The notes under the pieces: generated by a model
The model's database searches: none
What the model was told of the DNA's origin: nothing
Seen by the model: the letters and a program-made list of their open reading frames with translations, nothing else
Translations under genes and position numbers: made by a program
Shown here: in pieces, positions 1-8,205 of the stretch
Layout: each line of letters starts with the position of its first letter
How positions within the stretch are numbered: position 1 is the stretch's first letter
From: Bacillota bacterium
GTDB taxonomy: Bacteria > Bacillota > Clostridia > Christensenellales > SZUA-584
DNA: 64,000 bases
Reading direction: 5' to 3'
Assembly: GCA_023460085.1 (NCBI GenBank)
Contig: JAEWRI010000037.1
Location: 1-64,000, forward strand

Positions 1-262
1 TATTCATGGTGCAGCAATGGCTCCTTTCGGTAATGTTTTGTCTTGCAACTCAACAATACCCCACGAGTCCGTTCCTGCATCTTCTATTTTCAAGGTTCAG
101 TGTCCAATATGTATTGTAGTCCTACACCGTTACTTTACCTGAATTTCGCTGCGCTGTATGCAAACCCAATGCCAAGTGGTATAATCCGGAACGAAAGCAT
201 ATCTCACCGCTCGGCAGTACCTGCCGCGGCTGCCTTCGATTCTATTCAGGAGGAAACGAATT
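1..262. other. Window edge and upstream region of the DUF4432 gene
   Basis: No gene can be supported here. A TATAAT lies at 180-185 on the plus strand with only a poor -35 upstream, and could be the promoter of the gene at 263. On the minus strand an ATG at 7-5 is preceded by AAGGAG about 13 bases away, so a leftward gene may begin at the window edge, but only two codons are visible. The open frame covering this region runs out of frame into the DUF4432 gene and looks spurious. Confidence 0.4.
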
Positions 263-1318
263 TTGGCGAAATTATTCAATCAAAGCTATACCCGGGACGA
301 ACTGATGAAACAGATCGGGGATGTTTCTCAGGTAGCGGACGCGCGGCAGGGCAAGCTGACCTCAGGCCGCGCGCAGGGCGTATCGGTCATCGATATCACC
401 ACAGGCGGCGGACTCGACGTCTCCATATTGCCGGATCGCGGCATGGATATGGCGTGGGCCAGCTACAAGGGTATCCCGCTTTCCTTCGTTTCAAAGTGCG
501 GCGTGGTTTCGCCCGCGTATCAAACCCTGGACGGCTTTGGCTTCCTGCGCAGCTTTACCGCCGGGCTGCTCACCACGTGCGGTCTCACGCAGGTGGGCCC
601 CCCGTGCGAGGACGGCGGCGATAAACCGGGCCTTCACGGACGCGTCAGCCACATTCCCGCCGAGGACGTCTCCGTCATCAAGGAATGGGAGGGCGATGAA
701 TTCGTGATGCGCGTGCGCGGCAAGGTGCGGGAGGGCGCGCTGTTTGCCGAGCAGCTCACGCTGACACGCACCGTCACGGCGGTCATGGGCGAGAATAAAA
801 TCCTTATCAGCGACGCGGTGGAGAACGTGGGCTACCGCGAATCGCCGTTCATGCTGCTGTATCATTTCAACTTTGGTCATCCTATCGTCAGCGCCGATAC
901 GCGGCTGTACCATTCTCCCGCCACCATTGCCCCGCGCGACGAGGCCGCGAAGCCGGGCCTCGCCTCCTGCGAGACGTTTGAAGCGCCCACTCCCGGCTAT
1001 GCTGAGCAGGTGTTCTTCTACGACATGGACGCCAAGGACGATCGCGTTTTTGCCTGCCTGTTCAACGAAAAGCTGGGCATAGGCGCGTACCTGCGCTACC
1101 GCAAGGATCAGCTGCCCATACTCACGGAGTGGAAGAACATGGGCGAGGGCGAGTACGTGGTCGGGCTGGAGCCGTGCATCATCCCGCCGATGGGTCGCGC
1201 CGCCGCGCGGGAAGCGGGGAGACTGGCCTTCCTGAAGCCGGGTGAGCAGCGCCGCTTCGAAATCGAGATGGGCGTCGTGGATGGCCGGGAAGCGCTGGAT
1301 GCGCTCTGCGGAAAATAA
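263..1318 (+). CDS. DUF4432 family protein (aldose 1-epimerase-like fold)
   Basis: A 351-residue soluble protein resembling DUF4432, a galactose-mutarotase-fold family thought to act on sugars or sugar derivatives. Family-like features include an early DISILPDRGMD-type segment (here around residues 52-63), GLHGR near residue 124 and a YHFNFGHP segment near residue 200. The start is TTG at 263: AGGAGGA lies about 8 bases upstream and no better ATG is in frame. The gene stands alone and ends at a strong terminator. The substrate is unknown; neighbouring genes give no sugar pathway. Confidence 0.75.
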   Translation: MAKLFNQSYTRDELMKQIGDVSQVADARQGKLTSGRAQGVSVIDITTGGGLDVSILPDRGMDMAWASYKGIPLSFVSKCGVVSPAYQTLDGFGFLRSFTAGLLTTCGLTQVGPPCEDGGDKPGLHGRVSHIPAEDVSVIKEWEGDEFVMRVRGKVREGALFAEQLTLTRTVTAVMGENKILISDAVENVGYRESPFMLLYHFNFGHPIVSADTRLYHSPATIAPRDEAAKPGLASCETFEAPTPGYAEQVFFYDMDAKDDRVFACLFNEKLGIGAYLRYRKDQLPILTEWKNMGEGEYVVGLEPCIIPPMGRAAAREAGRLAFLKPGEQRRFEIEMGVVDGREALDALCGK

Positions 1319-1332
1319 ACGACAGAACGCCA

Positions 1333-1370
1333 AAAGGCCGCGGGTTTCCTGTTCCGCGGCCTTTGTTTTT
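1333..1370 (+). terminator. Intrinsic terminator, probably bidirectional
   Basis: AAGGCCGCGG pairs with CCGCGGCCTT around a 10-base loop and is followed by TTTGTTTTT on the plus strand. AAAA precedes the stem, so it may also work leftward for the flavoprotein gene at 1548-2417. Confidence 0.85.
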
Positions 1371-1476
1371 CGGAGAAGTAAAGGGGAATGCGCACAGCGG
1401 GGTCCTGATACCGTCAAACCACATCCGCGTACCGTGGGCTAAAGCTTACGCTGAACAGCCAAGCGCTCATACATCA

Positions 1477-1499
1477 TGCTCCTTCCCCTAAAAGGAGCA
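1477..1499. repeat. Short inverted repeat
   Basis: TGCTCCTT and AAGGAGCA form an 8-bp stem around a seven-base loop. There is no U-tract in either direction, so it is not an obvious terminator. It lies between convergent genes and may be a remnant of a dispersed hairpin element. Confidence 0.5.
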
Positions 1500-1547
1500 A
1501 CTAAAAACCATGAGCGGCAGCCTCTCAGGATAATGCAAAATCCGGGA

Positions 1548-2417
1548 TTATGCGCGGCTGGCGCGCACGAAGCGTACCGCTTCCGTACCGGCCTTCGCGC
1601 CCTCGTATACCGCCTTGGCAATCTGCATCATGCCGCCGGTGCAGTCGCCCGCAGCGAAGAGGCCGGGCAAATTGGTCGCCATGTTTTCGTCTACGACGAT
1701 GCGCATACCCTCGGTCTGCGCGCCCAGCTTGCGCGCGAGATCGCTGCTGCCCGCCACGCCGATGGCGACGAACAGCCCCGCCGCATCCACCGCGCTGCCA
1801 TCCGCGAGGCGCACGCGCTCCAGCTTGCCCTCCCCTTCCAGCGCAGCAATCTTCTGCGTCACGATGCGTACCTCCGGCGGGAAGCTCGGGATGGGCTCCG
1901 CGCCGTTCGTGAGCAGCGTCACCGACCCGACAATGGGCAGCAGCTCCTGCGTCTCGTGCAGCGCGTATTCGCAGCAGCCCAGCACCGCAATGTCCTTGCC
2001 GCGGTAGAAAAATGCGTCGCACACCGCGCAGTAGCTGACGCCCCTGCCCTCATAATCAAAGTAATTGGCGATTTTAGGTGCGGTGCGGCTGGATCCCGTC
2101 GCGAGCACCAGCGCCCCGCCGCGGTACTCCGCGCCTTCCGCCGAAACCGTAAACGCGCCGTCGAAACCCAAGCTCACCACCTGCCCCGCCGCCAGCTCGG
2201 CGCCGAGACGGCTGGCTTGCGCCCTGCCGTCCTCCAGCAGCTTCGTTCCGTGTACCGGCTCCGGCAGCCCGTAATAGTTCTCAATCTTCTCCGCCTTGGC
2301 CAGCGAGCCGTCCCCCGCGCCGATGACGAGCGTCTTCATGCGGGCGCGCGCCGCATAAATCGCCGCGGAGATGCCCGCCGGGCCGCTGCCCACCACAATG
2401 ATGTCATAATCGTTCAT
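1548..2417 (-). CDS. Thioredoxin-reductase-like FAD/NAD(P)H flavoprotein
   Basis: A 289-residue class II pyridine nucleotide-disulfide oxidoreductase. It has an N-terminal FAD Rossmann motif (VVGSGPAGISAA, residues 8-19), the redox pair CAVC followed by DAFF near residues 131-136, a second nucleotide-binding segment (VLGCCEYA, where the usual GGG is altered) and a C-terminal ATNLPGLFAAGDCTGG flavin-binding motif. Family members reduce thioredoxin or related small thiol proteins; no thioredoxin gene is adjacent. It lies 11 bases downstream of the GTPase gene and is probably cotranscribed with it. The altered GxGxxA makes NADPH preference uncertain. Confidence 0.85.
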   Translation of the reverse strand: MNDYDIIVVGSGPAGISAAIYAARARMKTLVIGAGDGSLAKAEKIENYYGLPEPVHGTKLLEDGRAQASRLGAELAAGQVVSLGFDGAFTVSAEGAEYRGGALVLATGSSRTAPKIANYFDYEGRGVSYCAVCDAFFYRGKDIAVLGCCEYALHETQELLPIVGSVTLLTNGAEPIPSFPPEVRIVTQKIAALEGEGKLERVRLADGSAVDAAGLFVAIGVAGSSDLARKLGAQTEGMRIVVDENMATNLPGLFAAGDCTGGMMQIAKAVYEGAKAGTEAVRFVRASRA

Positions 2418-2428
2418 GCCATGCTCCT

Positions 2429-3760
2429 TTATCGGATATGCTTTTGTATGAAATCGCCAATGATGCCGTCTAAATTCGGCTCTCCCAGCTCGTCGAGCGA
2501 ATACGTGACGCGTGCCGCGGGCTTATCGATGCGCACGATACGTGAGAGATCGATGGGCGTGCCGATGATGACCGCGTCACAGTCCGCCCGCGCGATGGTT
2601 TCGCCAAGGTCACGCACCTGCCGCTCGCCATAGCCCATCGCGGGCAGCAGCGTACCGATGCCGGGATATTTCTCGAACGTTTCCTTTAATGTCCCGACAA
2701 GGTAAGGCCGCGGATCGACGATAGCTGCCGCGCCGAAGCGCTGTGCCGCCACGATACCCGCGCCCAGCTTCATTTCACCGTGCGTCAGCGTGGGGCCGTC
2801 CTCCACCACCAGCACGCGTTTGCCCTGAATCGCCGAGGGATTATCCACCTCGATTTTCGAGTTGGCGCGAATCATCGCCGCTCCGGGGTTCACACGGCGC
2901 ACATTGGCGATCACCTGCTCCACCGCCTCCGCAGGCGCGCTGTCCACCTTGTTGACGACCACCGCATCCGCGATGCGCAGCGTCACCTCGCCCGGGTAGT
3001 AGGCCAGCTCGTGGCCGGGCCGGTGCGGATCGACTACGGTCACCATCAAATCGGGCCGGTAGAACGGGAAGTCGTTGTTGCCGCCGTCCCAGACGATGAC
3101 GTCGCAGCCGTCCGGATCGTTCTCCGCGTCGCGCAGTATGGCCTCGTAGTCCACGCCCGCGTAGATGACGTTGCCGCGCACGATATGCGGCTCGTACTCC
3201 TCCATCTCCTCGATGGTGCAATGATGCTTCTGTAAATCCTCCAGCGTCGCGAAACGCTGGGACTTCTGTGCCGCGAGATCGCCGTAGGGCATCGGGTGGC
3301 GCACCGCCACCACCTTGAGGCTGTGCTCCATCAGCAGCTCCACGATGCGGCGCGAGGTCTGGCTCTTGCCGCAGCCCGTGCGGACCGCGCCCACCGCGAC
3401 GACGGGCTTGCGGCTCCGCAGCATCGTGGCTTTGGGTCCCAGCAGCGTAAAGTCCGCGCCTGCCGCCTCCACAATGGCGCTCACGCCCATCACAAATGCA
3501 TACGGCACATCGCTGTACGAGAATACGCACTCGTCCGCGTTCAGCTCACGGATCAGACGCGGCAGATCCTCCTGCGGATAAATCGGGATGCCTTCCGGGT
3601 ACAGCGCGCCCGCCAAAGCGGCCGGGTACTTACGCCCTGCGATGTCGGGAATCTGGGCCGCCGTAAACGCCGCCACATGCACGTCCGCGTTATTACGGTA
3701 AACCATATTGAAGTTGTGGAAATCTCTGCCCGCCGCTCCGATGATGATTACGTTTTTCAT
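2429..3760 (-). CDS. P-loop GTPase of the cyclic 2,3-diphosphoglycerate synthetase-like family
   Basis: About 443 residues. The N-terminus has an IIIGAAGRDFHNFN motif. A Walker A motif (GAVRTGCGKSQTSR, about residues 120-133) is followed by a C-terminal NTPase domain with WDGGNND and NKVD-like guanine-specificity segments. This matches COG2403-type predicted GTPases, named after archaeal cyclic 2,3-diphosphoglycerate synthetase but widespread in anaerobes, where the role is unclear. The chosen ATG is preceded by GAGGAGGG; an in-frame upstream start would add 13 unlikely residues. It is cotranscribed with the downstream flavoprotein, which hints at a redox-linked role, though this is inference. 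Confidence 0.75.
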   Translation of the reverse strand: MKNVIIIGAAGRDFHNFNMVYRNNADVHVAAFTAAQIPDIAGRKYPAALAGALYPEGIPIYPQEDLPRLIRELNADECVFSYSDVPYAFVMGVSAIVEAAGADFTLLGPKATMLRSRKPVVAVGAVRTGCGKSQTSRRIVELLMEHSLKVVAVRHPMPYGDLAAQKSQRFATLEDLQKHHCTIEEMEEYEPHIVRGNVIYAGVDYEAILRDAENDPDGCDVIVWDGGNNDFPFYRPDLMVTVVDPHRPGHELAYYPGEVTLRIADAVVVNKVDSAPAEAVEQVIANVRRVNPGAAMIRANSKIEVDNPSAIQGKRVLVVEDGPTLTHGEMKLGAGIVAAQRFGAAAIVDPRPYLVGTLKETFEKYPGIGTLLPAMGYGERQVRDLGETIARADCDAVIIGTPIDLSRIVRIDKPAARVTYSLDELGEPNLDGIIGDFIQKHIR

Positions 3761-3835
3761 GGGTTCCCTCCTCGCCTTAAGATGGTGTCCATCGCACACC
3801 CAAATGATACCACATCCGGTGCGCGAGGCAAAAAA

Positions 3836-3879
3836 CGAAAAACCCCCGCCGCGGCAAAGGACGTTTGCGGCGTGCGGGT
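3836..3879 (-). terminator. Probable intrinsic terminator of dinB
   Basis: A G+C-rich imperfect hairpin with a GCAAA/TTTGC core and CCCGC/GCGGG base is followed on the minus strand by GGTTTTTCGTTTTTT. It lies 65 bases after the dinB stop. Confidence 0.65.
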
Positions 3880-3943
3880 ATGCGAGTGTATGCTCGGGTA
3901 TGCGTGAGTATGCAAAAGAAGAAACGCGCCGTTTAAGAGAAGC

Positions 3944-5176
3944 TTATTCGTCTTCATCCTCTCCGCCGCGCTTTTTGACGGGACGCAGGCCGATGTCCTC
4001 GCGGAACACGGACGCCAGTGAAATGGCGTCGCGGCCATACCTGTCGCGGATGGTATCCACTGCCTGTTCCAGTTTATCGCGTCTGCGGTGCGCAGTGCTC
4101 TCCTCGCCGAAAAGGCTGAGCTGCTCCTCCCCGCCCGCGGTCAGGTTAATGCCTGTGACGGTCAGCATGCGGATGGGCGCGCCCTCCCGCCACGACGCCG
4201 CAATGATGGACAGCGCTGCCTCCGCGATTTCGCGCGTCTGATGCGTCGGCGCGGACAGCCGCCGCTGGCGCTGTATGGTCTTGAACGAAGGGTCGCGGAT
4301 GGTCACCTGCACCGCGCCGCACTTCATGCCGCAGCGCCGCAGCCGGGACGCCACCTTGTCGGACAGTGCCGCGACGCCCGCGCGCACGTCCTCCGCGCCC
4401 ACAAGGTTGCGGCTGAACGTCATGCCGTTGCCCACCGATTTGGGCGGCTCAAGCTGTCCATAGACGGCCACGGGGCTCTCGTCGATGCCGCACGCGTAAT
4501 CGTGCAGCGCCTCGCCCATCTTTCCCATCTGCGCCGCCAGCGCTTCCCGGCTGCACGCGGCGAGTTGCCCCACCGTGCTGATGCCCAGCCTTTCCAGCGC
4601 CTTTGTCGTGGTCTTCCCGGCGTACAGCAGACACGACACGGGCAGCGGATGCACGATCTCGCGGAAGTTCTCCCGGCTGACGACGGTCGTCGCGTCGGGC
4701 TTTTTAAGGTCGCTGCCCAGCTTGGCGAACACCTTGCCGAACGATACCCCCACTGAAATGGTAAGCCCGACTTCCCGTCGCACCACCTCCCGCAGTTGGT
4801 TCGCAATTTGCTCCCCGGTGCCGAAGAGGTGCAGGCTGGCCGTCACGTCCAGCCACGACTCGTCGATGCCGAAGGGCTCCACCATGTCCGTATAGCGCTC
4901 GTAGATGGCGTTCACGATGCGCGAGTACCGGGAGTACTCGCCGTGGCGCGGCGGCACCAGCACCAGCCCCGGGCATTTGCGCTGCGCCTGCCACACCGTC
5001 TCCGCCGTGGTGACGCCGTATGCCTTGGCGAGCTCGTTTTTGGCCAATATAATGCCGTGCCGGTCCTCCACGCTGCCGCAGACCGCCATGGGCACTTCCC
5101 TGAGCTCCGGCCGGAAAAGACACTCCACCGAAGCATAGAAGCCGTTGAGATCGCAGTGCAATATGGTTCTGTCCAT
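3944..5176 (-). CDS. dinB: DNA polymerase IV (Y-family translesion polymerase)
   Basis: A 410-residue Y-family polymerase. The N-terminal HCDLNGFYASVE motif holds the first catalytic Asp. IDESWLDVT, near residues 102-110, supplies the second acidic pair. An HhH region follows (LERLGISTVGQLA) and then the little-finger domain. It makes error-prone synthesis across lesions possible. The start at 5176 fits the conserved N-terminus; an ATG at 5188 and a TTG at 5191 are also in frame and none has a strong SD. A promoter and a LexA-type box lie just upstream, so it is probably part of the SOS regulon. A terminator follows. Confidence 0.93.
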   Translation of the reverse strand: MDRTILHCDLNGFYASVECLFRPELREVPMAVCGSVEDRHGIILAKNELAKAYGVTTAETVWQAQRKCPGLVLVPPRHGEYSRYSRIVNAIYERYTDMVEPFGIDESWLDVTASLHLFGTGEQIANQLREVVRREVGLTISVGVSFGKVFAKLGSDLKKPDATTVVSRENFREIVHPLPVSCLLYAGKTTTKALERLGISTVGQLAACSREALAAQMGKMGEALHDYACGIDESPVAVYGQLEPPKSVGNGMTFSRNLVGAEDVRAGVAALSDKVASRLRRCGMKCGAVQVTIRDPSFKTIQRQRRLSAPTHQTREIAEAALSIIAASWREGAPIRMLTVTGINLTAGGEEQLSLFGEESTAHRRRDKLEQAVDTIRDRYGRDAISLASVFREDIGLRPVKKRGGEDEDE

Positions 5177-5193
5177 GTGCGCACCCATCAATA

Positions 5194-5207
5194 CAAACTT
5201 ATGTTCG
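5194..5207 (-). promoter_or_regulatory. LexA/DinR-type SOS box at the dinB promoter
   Basis: The minus strand reads CGAACATAAGTTTG, close to the Bacillus SOS consensus CGAAC-N4-GTTCG. It sits directly downstream of the -10 hexamer and overlaps the expected transcription start, where a bound repressor would block transcription. Confidence 0.75.
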
Positions 5208-5208
5208 T

Positions 5209-5237
5209 ATTATAGCACAGAAACAGGCAGGATTCAA
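5209..5237 (-). promoter_or_regulatory. dinB promoter
   Basis: TTGAAT (5237-5232), a 17-base spacer and a perfect TATAAT (5214-5209) on the minus strand. The start point should fall near 5202, inside the SOS box. Confidence 0.75.
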
Positions 5238-5273
5238 CGCCTTAGCAGGAATCCCGCATACGATGGTAAAAAG

Positions 5274-5302
5274 TTGAAACCTAGAGAAGTTTGAAGTATA
5301 CT
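5274..5302 (+). promoter_or_regulatory. Promoter of the small membrane-protein module
   Basis: TTGAAA, a 17-base spacer and TATACT on the plus strand, followed at 5337-5344 by AAGGAGGA for the first gene. Confidence 0.65.
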
Positions 5303-5348
5303 CTAAATAAGCACCTGTCAGGAACCCTGTTCAATCAAGGAGGATTCA

Positions 5349-5729
5349 ATGAAAAAGGCGCTGTATGTCAACATCAGCATCATTTCGCTTCTGGTTTTGT
5401 CGCACACCCTCACAATCATGCAGAACAGGATATTCGCAACAGTCCCCTCCATCATCGCGCTGATGGTGATCATCCGCGTGAGGCACATATTCATATCGAG
5501 GGAAAACACCGTCGGAAAAAGGAGCCGGACAGCCCTGATCCTTCTCATCGTCTTGAGCTATGTATGCAATGCCGGCCTGTATTGCGCGAATATTTTGGCG
5601 TTGCCGCAAGACATCCCAGATTATATCGCGTACGGGATGATCTCACTGTACATCGCTCTGATTGCGGTGTATCTATGCGCGTTGTTTGAAAACAGTACGG
5701 GCCGACTGGAGGATAAGCGGGATGCTTAA
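5349..5729 (+). CDS. Small multi-pass membrane protein, unknown function
   Basis: A 126-residue protein not recognised as any family. It shows about four hydrophobic segments (roughly residues 8-25, 30-46, 62-80 and 92-115) separated by short basic loops, so it should sit in the cytoplasmic membrane. AAGGAGGA lies 5 bases before the ATG. Its last eight bases overlap the next gene, which indicates translational coupling. It is the first gene of a four-gene module (5349-7826) in which every product is membrane-bound or exported. The 3' end of this gene is also present in the degenerate copy that begins at 7844. Confidence 0.75.
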   Translation: MKKALYVNISIISLLVLSHTLTIMQNRIFATVPSIIALMVIIRVRHIFISRENTVGKRSRTALILLIVLSYVCNAGLYCANILALPQDIPDYIAYGMISLYIALIAVYLCALFENSTGRLEDKRDA

Positions 5730-6354
5730 CCACAACGCGGAAAAAGCAATATTCATCGTCCTCCTCGTAACACTGTATTGGGCGCTGGGCAACATCGCAA
5801 CCGACATTAAAAAAAATGTTCTGGGCATCAACCAGGGAAAGACCCCGGAACAGGTTATTGAAGAAGAATATCCGGAACTCGAGGAAAAGGGGCTTCAATA
5901 TCGATATGTAACGGAGGATGATTTTCTCTTCGTTTGCTACGAGTTGAAAACCGGGTATTGCCAATTTGACTTCGCTTACCGCACCGACAATTCGGGATAT
6001 TTCTTTCAGGTGCCCGGGCTCGCATTCGGACCAAGCTTTGCGATAAAGCCTTTATCATTGGAACTGAATCAGAATGAACTGTTGTATTATTACGTGTATA
6101 AAGTCAGGGGAAATTACTTCGTAGAGGTTGCTGATCTCTTTGGGAAAAGGGATATACAGGTGTTTCAGAACGGTGAACCGGTGGAAGCGCTGACATTCGA
6201 CAATACGGCAAATCAGTATTGGGCGGTAAATGCGGGCGATTTGAACACGCCGATCGCGGTTACAGGCCGTTACAAGGGGAAAGAGTTTCCTATCATCAAT
6301 ACTGACGAGATCATAGCATTATATGGGGTGAACCAGCATGGTCTTACTAATTGA
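5722..6354 (+). CDS. Membrane-anchored protein with extracytoplasmic domain, unknown function
   Basis: A 210-residue protein. One N-terminal hydrophobic segment (about residues 8-26, IFIVLLVTLYWALGN) is followed by a hydrophilic domain of about 175 residues rich in aromatic residues, probably outside the cell. ATG at 5722 is preceded by GGAGGATAAG inside the upstream gene; an earlier in-frame ATG at 5662 lacks an SD. I recognise no domain. The first 40 codons (through NQGKT) are duplicated at 7902, where they are fused to the C-terminal part of the next gene. Confidence 0.75.
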   Translation: MLNHNAEKAIFIVLLVTLYWALGNIATDIKKNVLGINQGKTPEQVIEEEYPELEEKGLQYRYVTEDDFLFVCYELKTGYCQFDFAYRTDNSGYFFQVPGLAFGPSFAIKPLSLELNQNELLYYYVYKVRGNYFVEVADLFGKRDIQVFQNGEPVEALTFDNTANQYWAVNAGDLNTPIAVTGRYKGKEFPIINTDEIIALYGVNQHGLTN

Positions 6355-6613
6355 CACATTAACCGTACTCCTTACAATCGCCATTGGGCTTTCACTGTAT
6401 CTGGCTTATTACCATATCTTCATCCTTGGATACGTGAAAAAAGTGTCGTCCGCCATGGCAGCGGGAGAGCATGAAAAAGCCCAAATGCTGATTCGCCGGG
6501 CGCTAAAGCGGCAGCCCAAACGAATGAGCCGGTTGTTTGCGAGAAATGGCATTGGCACATATGGCAGTAACAGTGCGATGAAAAGAAAGTCGTATTTTCC
6601 GCATGAAGGATGA
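6338..6613 (+). CDS. Small single-pass membrane protein with basic C-terminal tail
   Basis: A 91-residue protein. Residues about 5-30 are hydrophobic. The tail carries helical, Arg/Lys-rich sequence (IRRALKRQPKRMSRLF) that should face the cytoplasm, with a SAMAAGEHEKAQMLIRRAL segment reminiscent of a single TPR-like helix pair. It overlaps the genes on both sides (17 bases before, 11 after), so it is tightly coupled to them. The family is unknown. The segment from HIFILGY onward is repeated at 8027-8174. Confidence 0.7.
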   Translation: MVLLIDTLTVLLTIAIGLSLYLAYYHIFILGYVKKVSSAMAAGEHEKAQMLIRRALKRQPKRMSRLFARNGIGTYGSNSAMKRKSYFPHEG

Positions 6614-7826
6614 GCAACCATTAAAAATAATCAGGAGGCGCCTCATAAAACGCATTTGTCTCATTATGATCGCAGCTATCCTATTATTATCCTTAAGCTC
6701 TTGTACGGGTGCGGAGTTTTCCTTCAGGGGCAGCCGCTTCGGGGACTCCATGGAGCAGGTGCAGCAAAACGAAGGCAGCGCCGGAGAAATCACAGATTGG
6801 ACTAATTTGGGGGACTTCGAAACCCTACAATATGAGATAGACGGATATCACGGTATTGAAACGTCCGTGTATTATTATTTTCAGGATAACGGGCTGACGC
6901 ATATCTGTGAAATCTTTATGTACGACCGTACCGAAGAAAAACAGCAGGATATTTTTAATGACCTGAAGAAAGAACTGGCGGTTTACGGCAAACCGGATCA
7001 AGAGCTGCAGGAACCACAGGACCGCAAGGCTTTATGGAAAACCGAGGAGTATGGAATTGTTTTGTTTGTATTGGATGATGCGGTTCTGGTTATGTACAGC
7101 TTGGATGCAAGCAAGGCGGAAATATTCTATGTCACGGGTCAGGTAGATGACTGGTTGAGTGAAGGCGAGACCGTTATTCCCACGCCCAGATACTATTCCC
7201 CCGAGGCATGGAATGATCTCCGCGCTGACAGCTTTATTCCCATTCCCGAGGAAGGCTGTGACTACATCGTGAGGGACTCAATCCGAGAAGAAGAGCTCGC
7301 GATTTTCAGGCTCAATCCTTCCATTCCGCAAGTAATCGACACCTTGGGTTATCCGCCGTTTGCGGCCATCAGCAGCGATAAACAAAGCATTTATATTTTC
7401 TATTTTGTTGAGGGCAATAAACTCGATCTCAAATATGATCAGGATTTGAATTTTGTCAATTTGGACTACTCCGGCTCCTTAACAGATGTTCCTGAGTACA
7501 ATGAAAATCCTGCCGAGAAGCCGATCGGCATCGTCAGAGACGACATTACACGGGACGAGTTATCCTTCATGGACAGCGACACCACCCCGGAAGAGCTGCA
7601 GGCGGTTTTGGGCGCGCCGCACAGGGAATGCTATACTTTCGATACCCTATTTGACAGGATGAAAAACGATTACATCACCTTCTTTATGTCAACCCATTTC
7701 CTGTACCCATTGCAGGACGGAGGCATTCTGGATGTCCATTATTCCAGACAAGACAATCTGCATGTATCAACCGCCAGAATCTACGAAAGCGATGGACAGA
7801 TAACCACACTCGTGGATAGATTGTAA
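6603..7826 (+). CDS. Predicted lipoprotein with BLIP-like N-terminal repeat
   Basis: A 407-residue protein. A basic stretch and a hydrophobic core lead to the lipobox LSSC, placing the acylated Cys at about residue 34. The mature N-terminus has FRGSRFGDSMEQVQQ, like the opening of beta-lactamase-inhibitor-like (BLIP/SmpA-type) repeats, and TRDELSFMDSDTTPEELQAVLG later may be another unit; this is a weak resemblance. The ORF start at 6603 has no SD. An AGGAGG at 6632-6637 sits before ATA/ATT/ATG codons, so the true start may be nearer 6645-6666, still leaving a signal peptide. Confidence 0.7.
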   Translation: MKDEQPLKIIRRRLIKRICLIMIAAILLLSLSSCTGAEFSFRGSRFGDSMEQVQQNEGSAGEITDWTNLGDFETLQYEIDGYHGIETSVYYYFQDNGLTHICEIFMYDRTEEKQQDIFNDLKKELAVYGKPDQELQEPQDRKALWKTEEYGIVLFVLDDAVLVMYSLDASKAEIFYVTGQVDDWLSEGETVIPTPRYYSPEAWNDLRADSFIPIPEEGCDYIVRDSIREEELAIFRLNPSIPQVIDTLGYPPFAAISSDKQSIYIFYFVEGNKLDLKYDQDLNFVNLDYSGSLTDVPEYNENPAEKPIGIVRDDITRDELSFMDSDTTPEELQAVLGAPHRECYTFDTLFDRMKNDYITFFMSTHFLYPLQDGGILDVHYSRQDNLHVSTARIYESDGQITTLVDRL

Positions 7827-7843
7827 TTACTATAAACTTACAG

Positions 7844-8174
7844 GCGGTATATCTATGCGCGCTGGTTGAAAGCAGTACGGGCCGACTGGAGGAGAACCGG
7901 GATGCTTAACCACAACGCGGAAAAGGCAATATTCATCGTCCTCCTCGTAACACTGTATTGGGCGCTGGGCAACATCGCCGCTGGCATTAAAGAAAATGTT
8001 CTGGGCATCAACCAGGGAAAGACGCTCCATATCTTCATCCTTGGATACGTGAAAAAAGTGTCGTCCGCCATGGCAGCGGGAGATCATGATAAAGCCCAAC
8101 TGTTGATTCGCCGGGCACTAAAGCGGCAGCCCAAACGAATTAGCCGGTTGTTTGCGAGAAATGGCATTGGTACA
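7844..8174 (+). repeat. Degenerate tandem copy of parts of the 5.3-6.6 kb module
   Basis: Bases 7844-8023 match 5664-5843 at a constant offset of 2180 with scattered substitutions. Bases 8027-8174 match 6412-6559 (offset 1615). The sequence between these blocks, about 565 bases, is missing from this copy. Confidence 0.9.
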
Positions 8175-8183
8175 ATGCGCTGA
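7902..8183 (+). CDS. Fusion of two module proteins created by internal deletion
   Basis: A 93-residue ORF in the second copy. Codons 1-40 correspond to the start of the 5722 gene (MLNHNAEK onward, including its membrane segment). The rest corresponds to the C-terminal half of the 6338 gene, from HIFILGY to the Arg/Lys-rich tail. The joint keeps the reading frame (GKT followed by LHIFILGY) and the product would be a small protein with two hydrophobic segments and a basic tail. The GGAGGAGAA ribosome site is retained. It may be a functioning chimera or a decaying remnant; the retained frame and conservative changes slightly favour expression. Confidence 0.6.
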   Translation: MLNHNAEKAIFIVLLVTLYWALGNIAAGIKENVLGINQGKTLHIFILGYVKKVSSAMAAGDHDKAQLLIRRALKRQPKRISRLFARNGIGTMR

Positions 8184-8205
8184 CATATCATTGATTTTCG
8201 AATAA

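Noticed and set aside
43..624. Open frame overlapping the start of the DUF4432 gene
   Set aside because: Out of frame with a well-supported gene, no SD, and composition typical of a shadow frame.
491..1417. Long minus-strand open frame over the DUF4432 gene
   Set aside because: An antisense shadow produced by high G+C; it has no recognisable domain, while the plus-strand frame has one.
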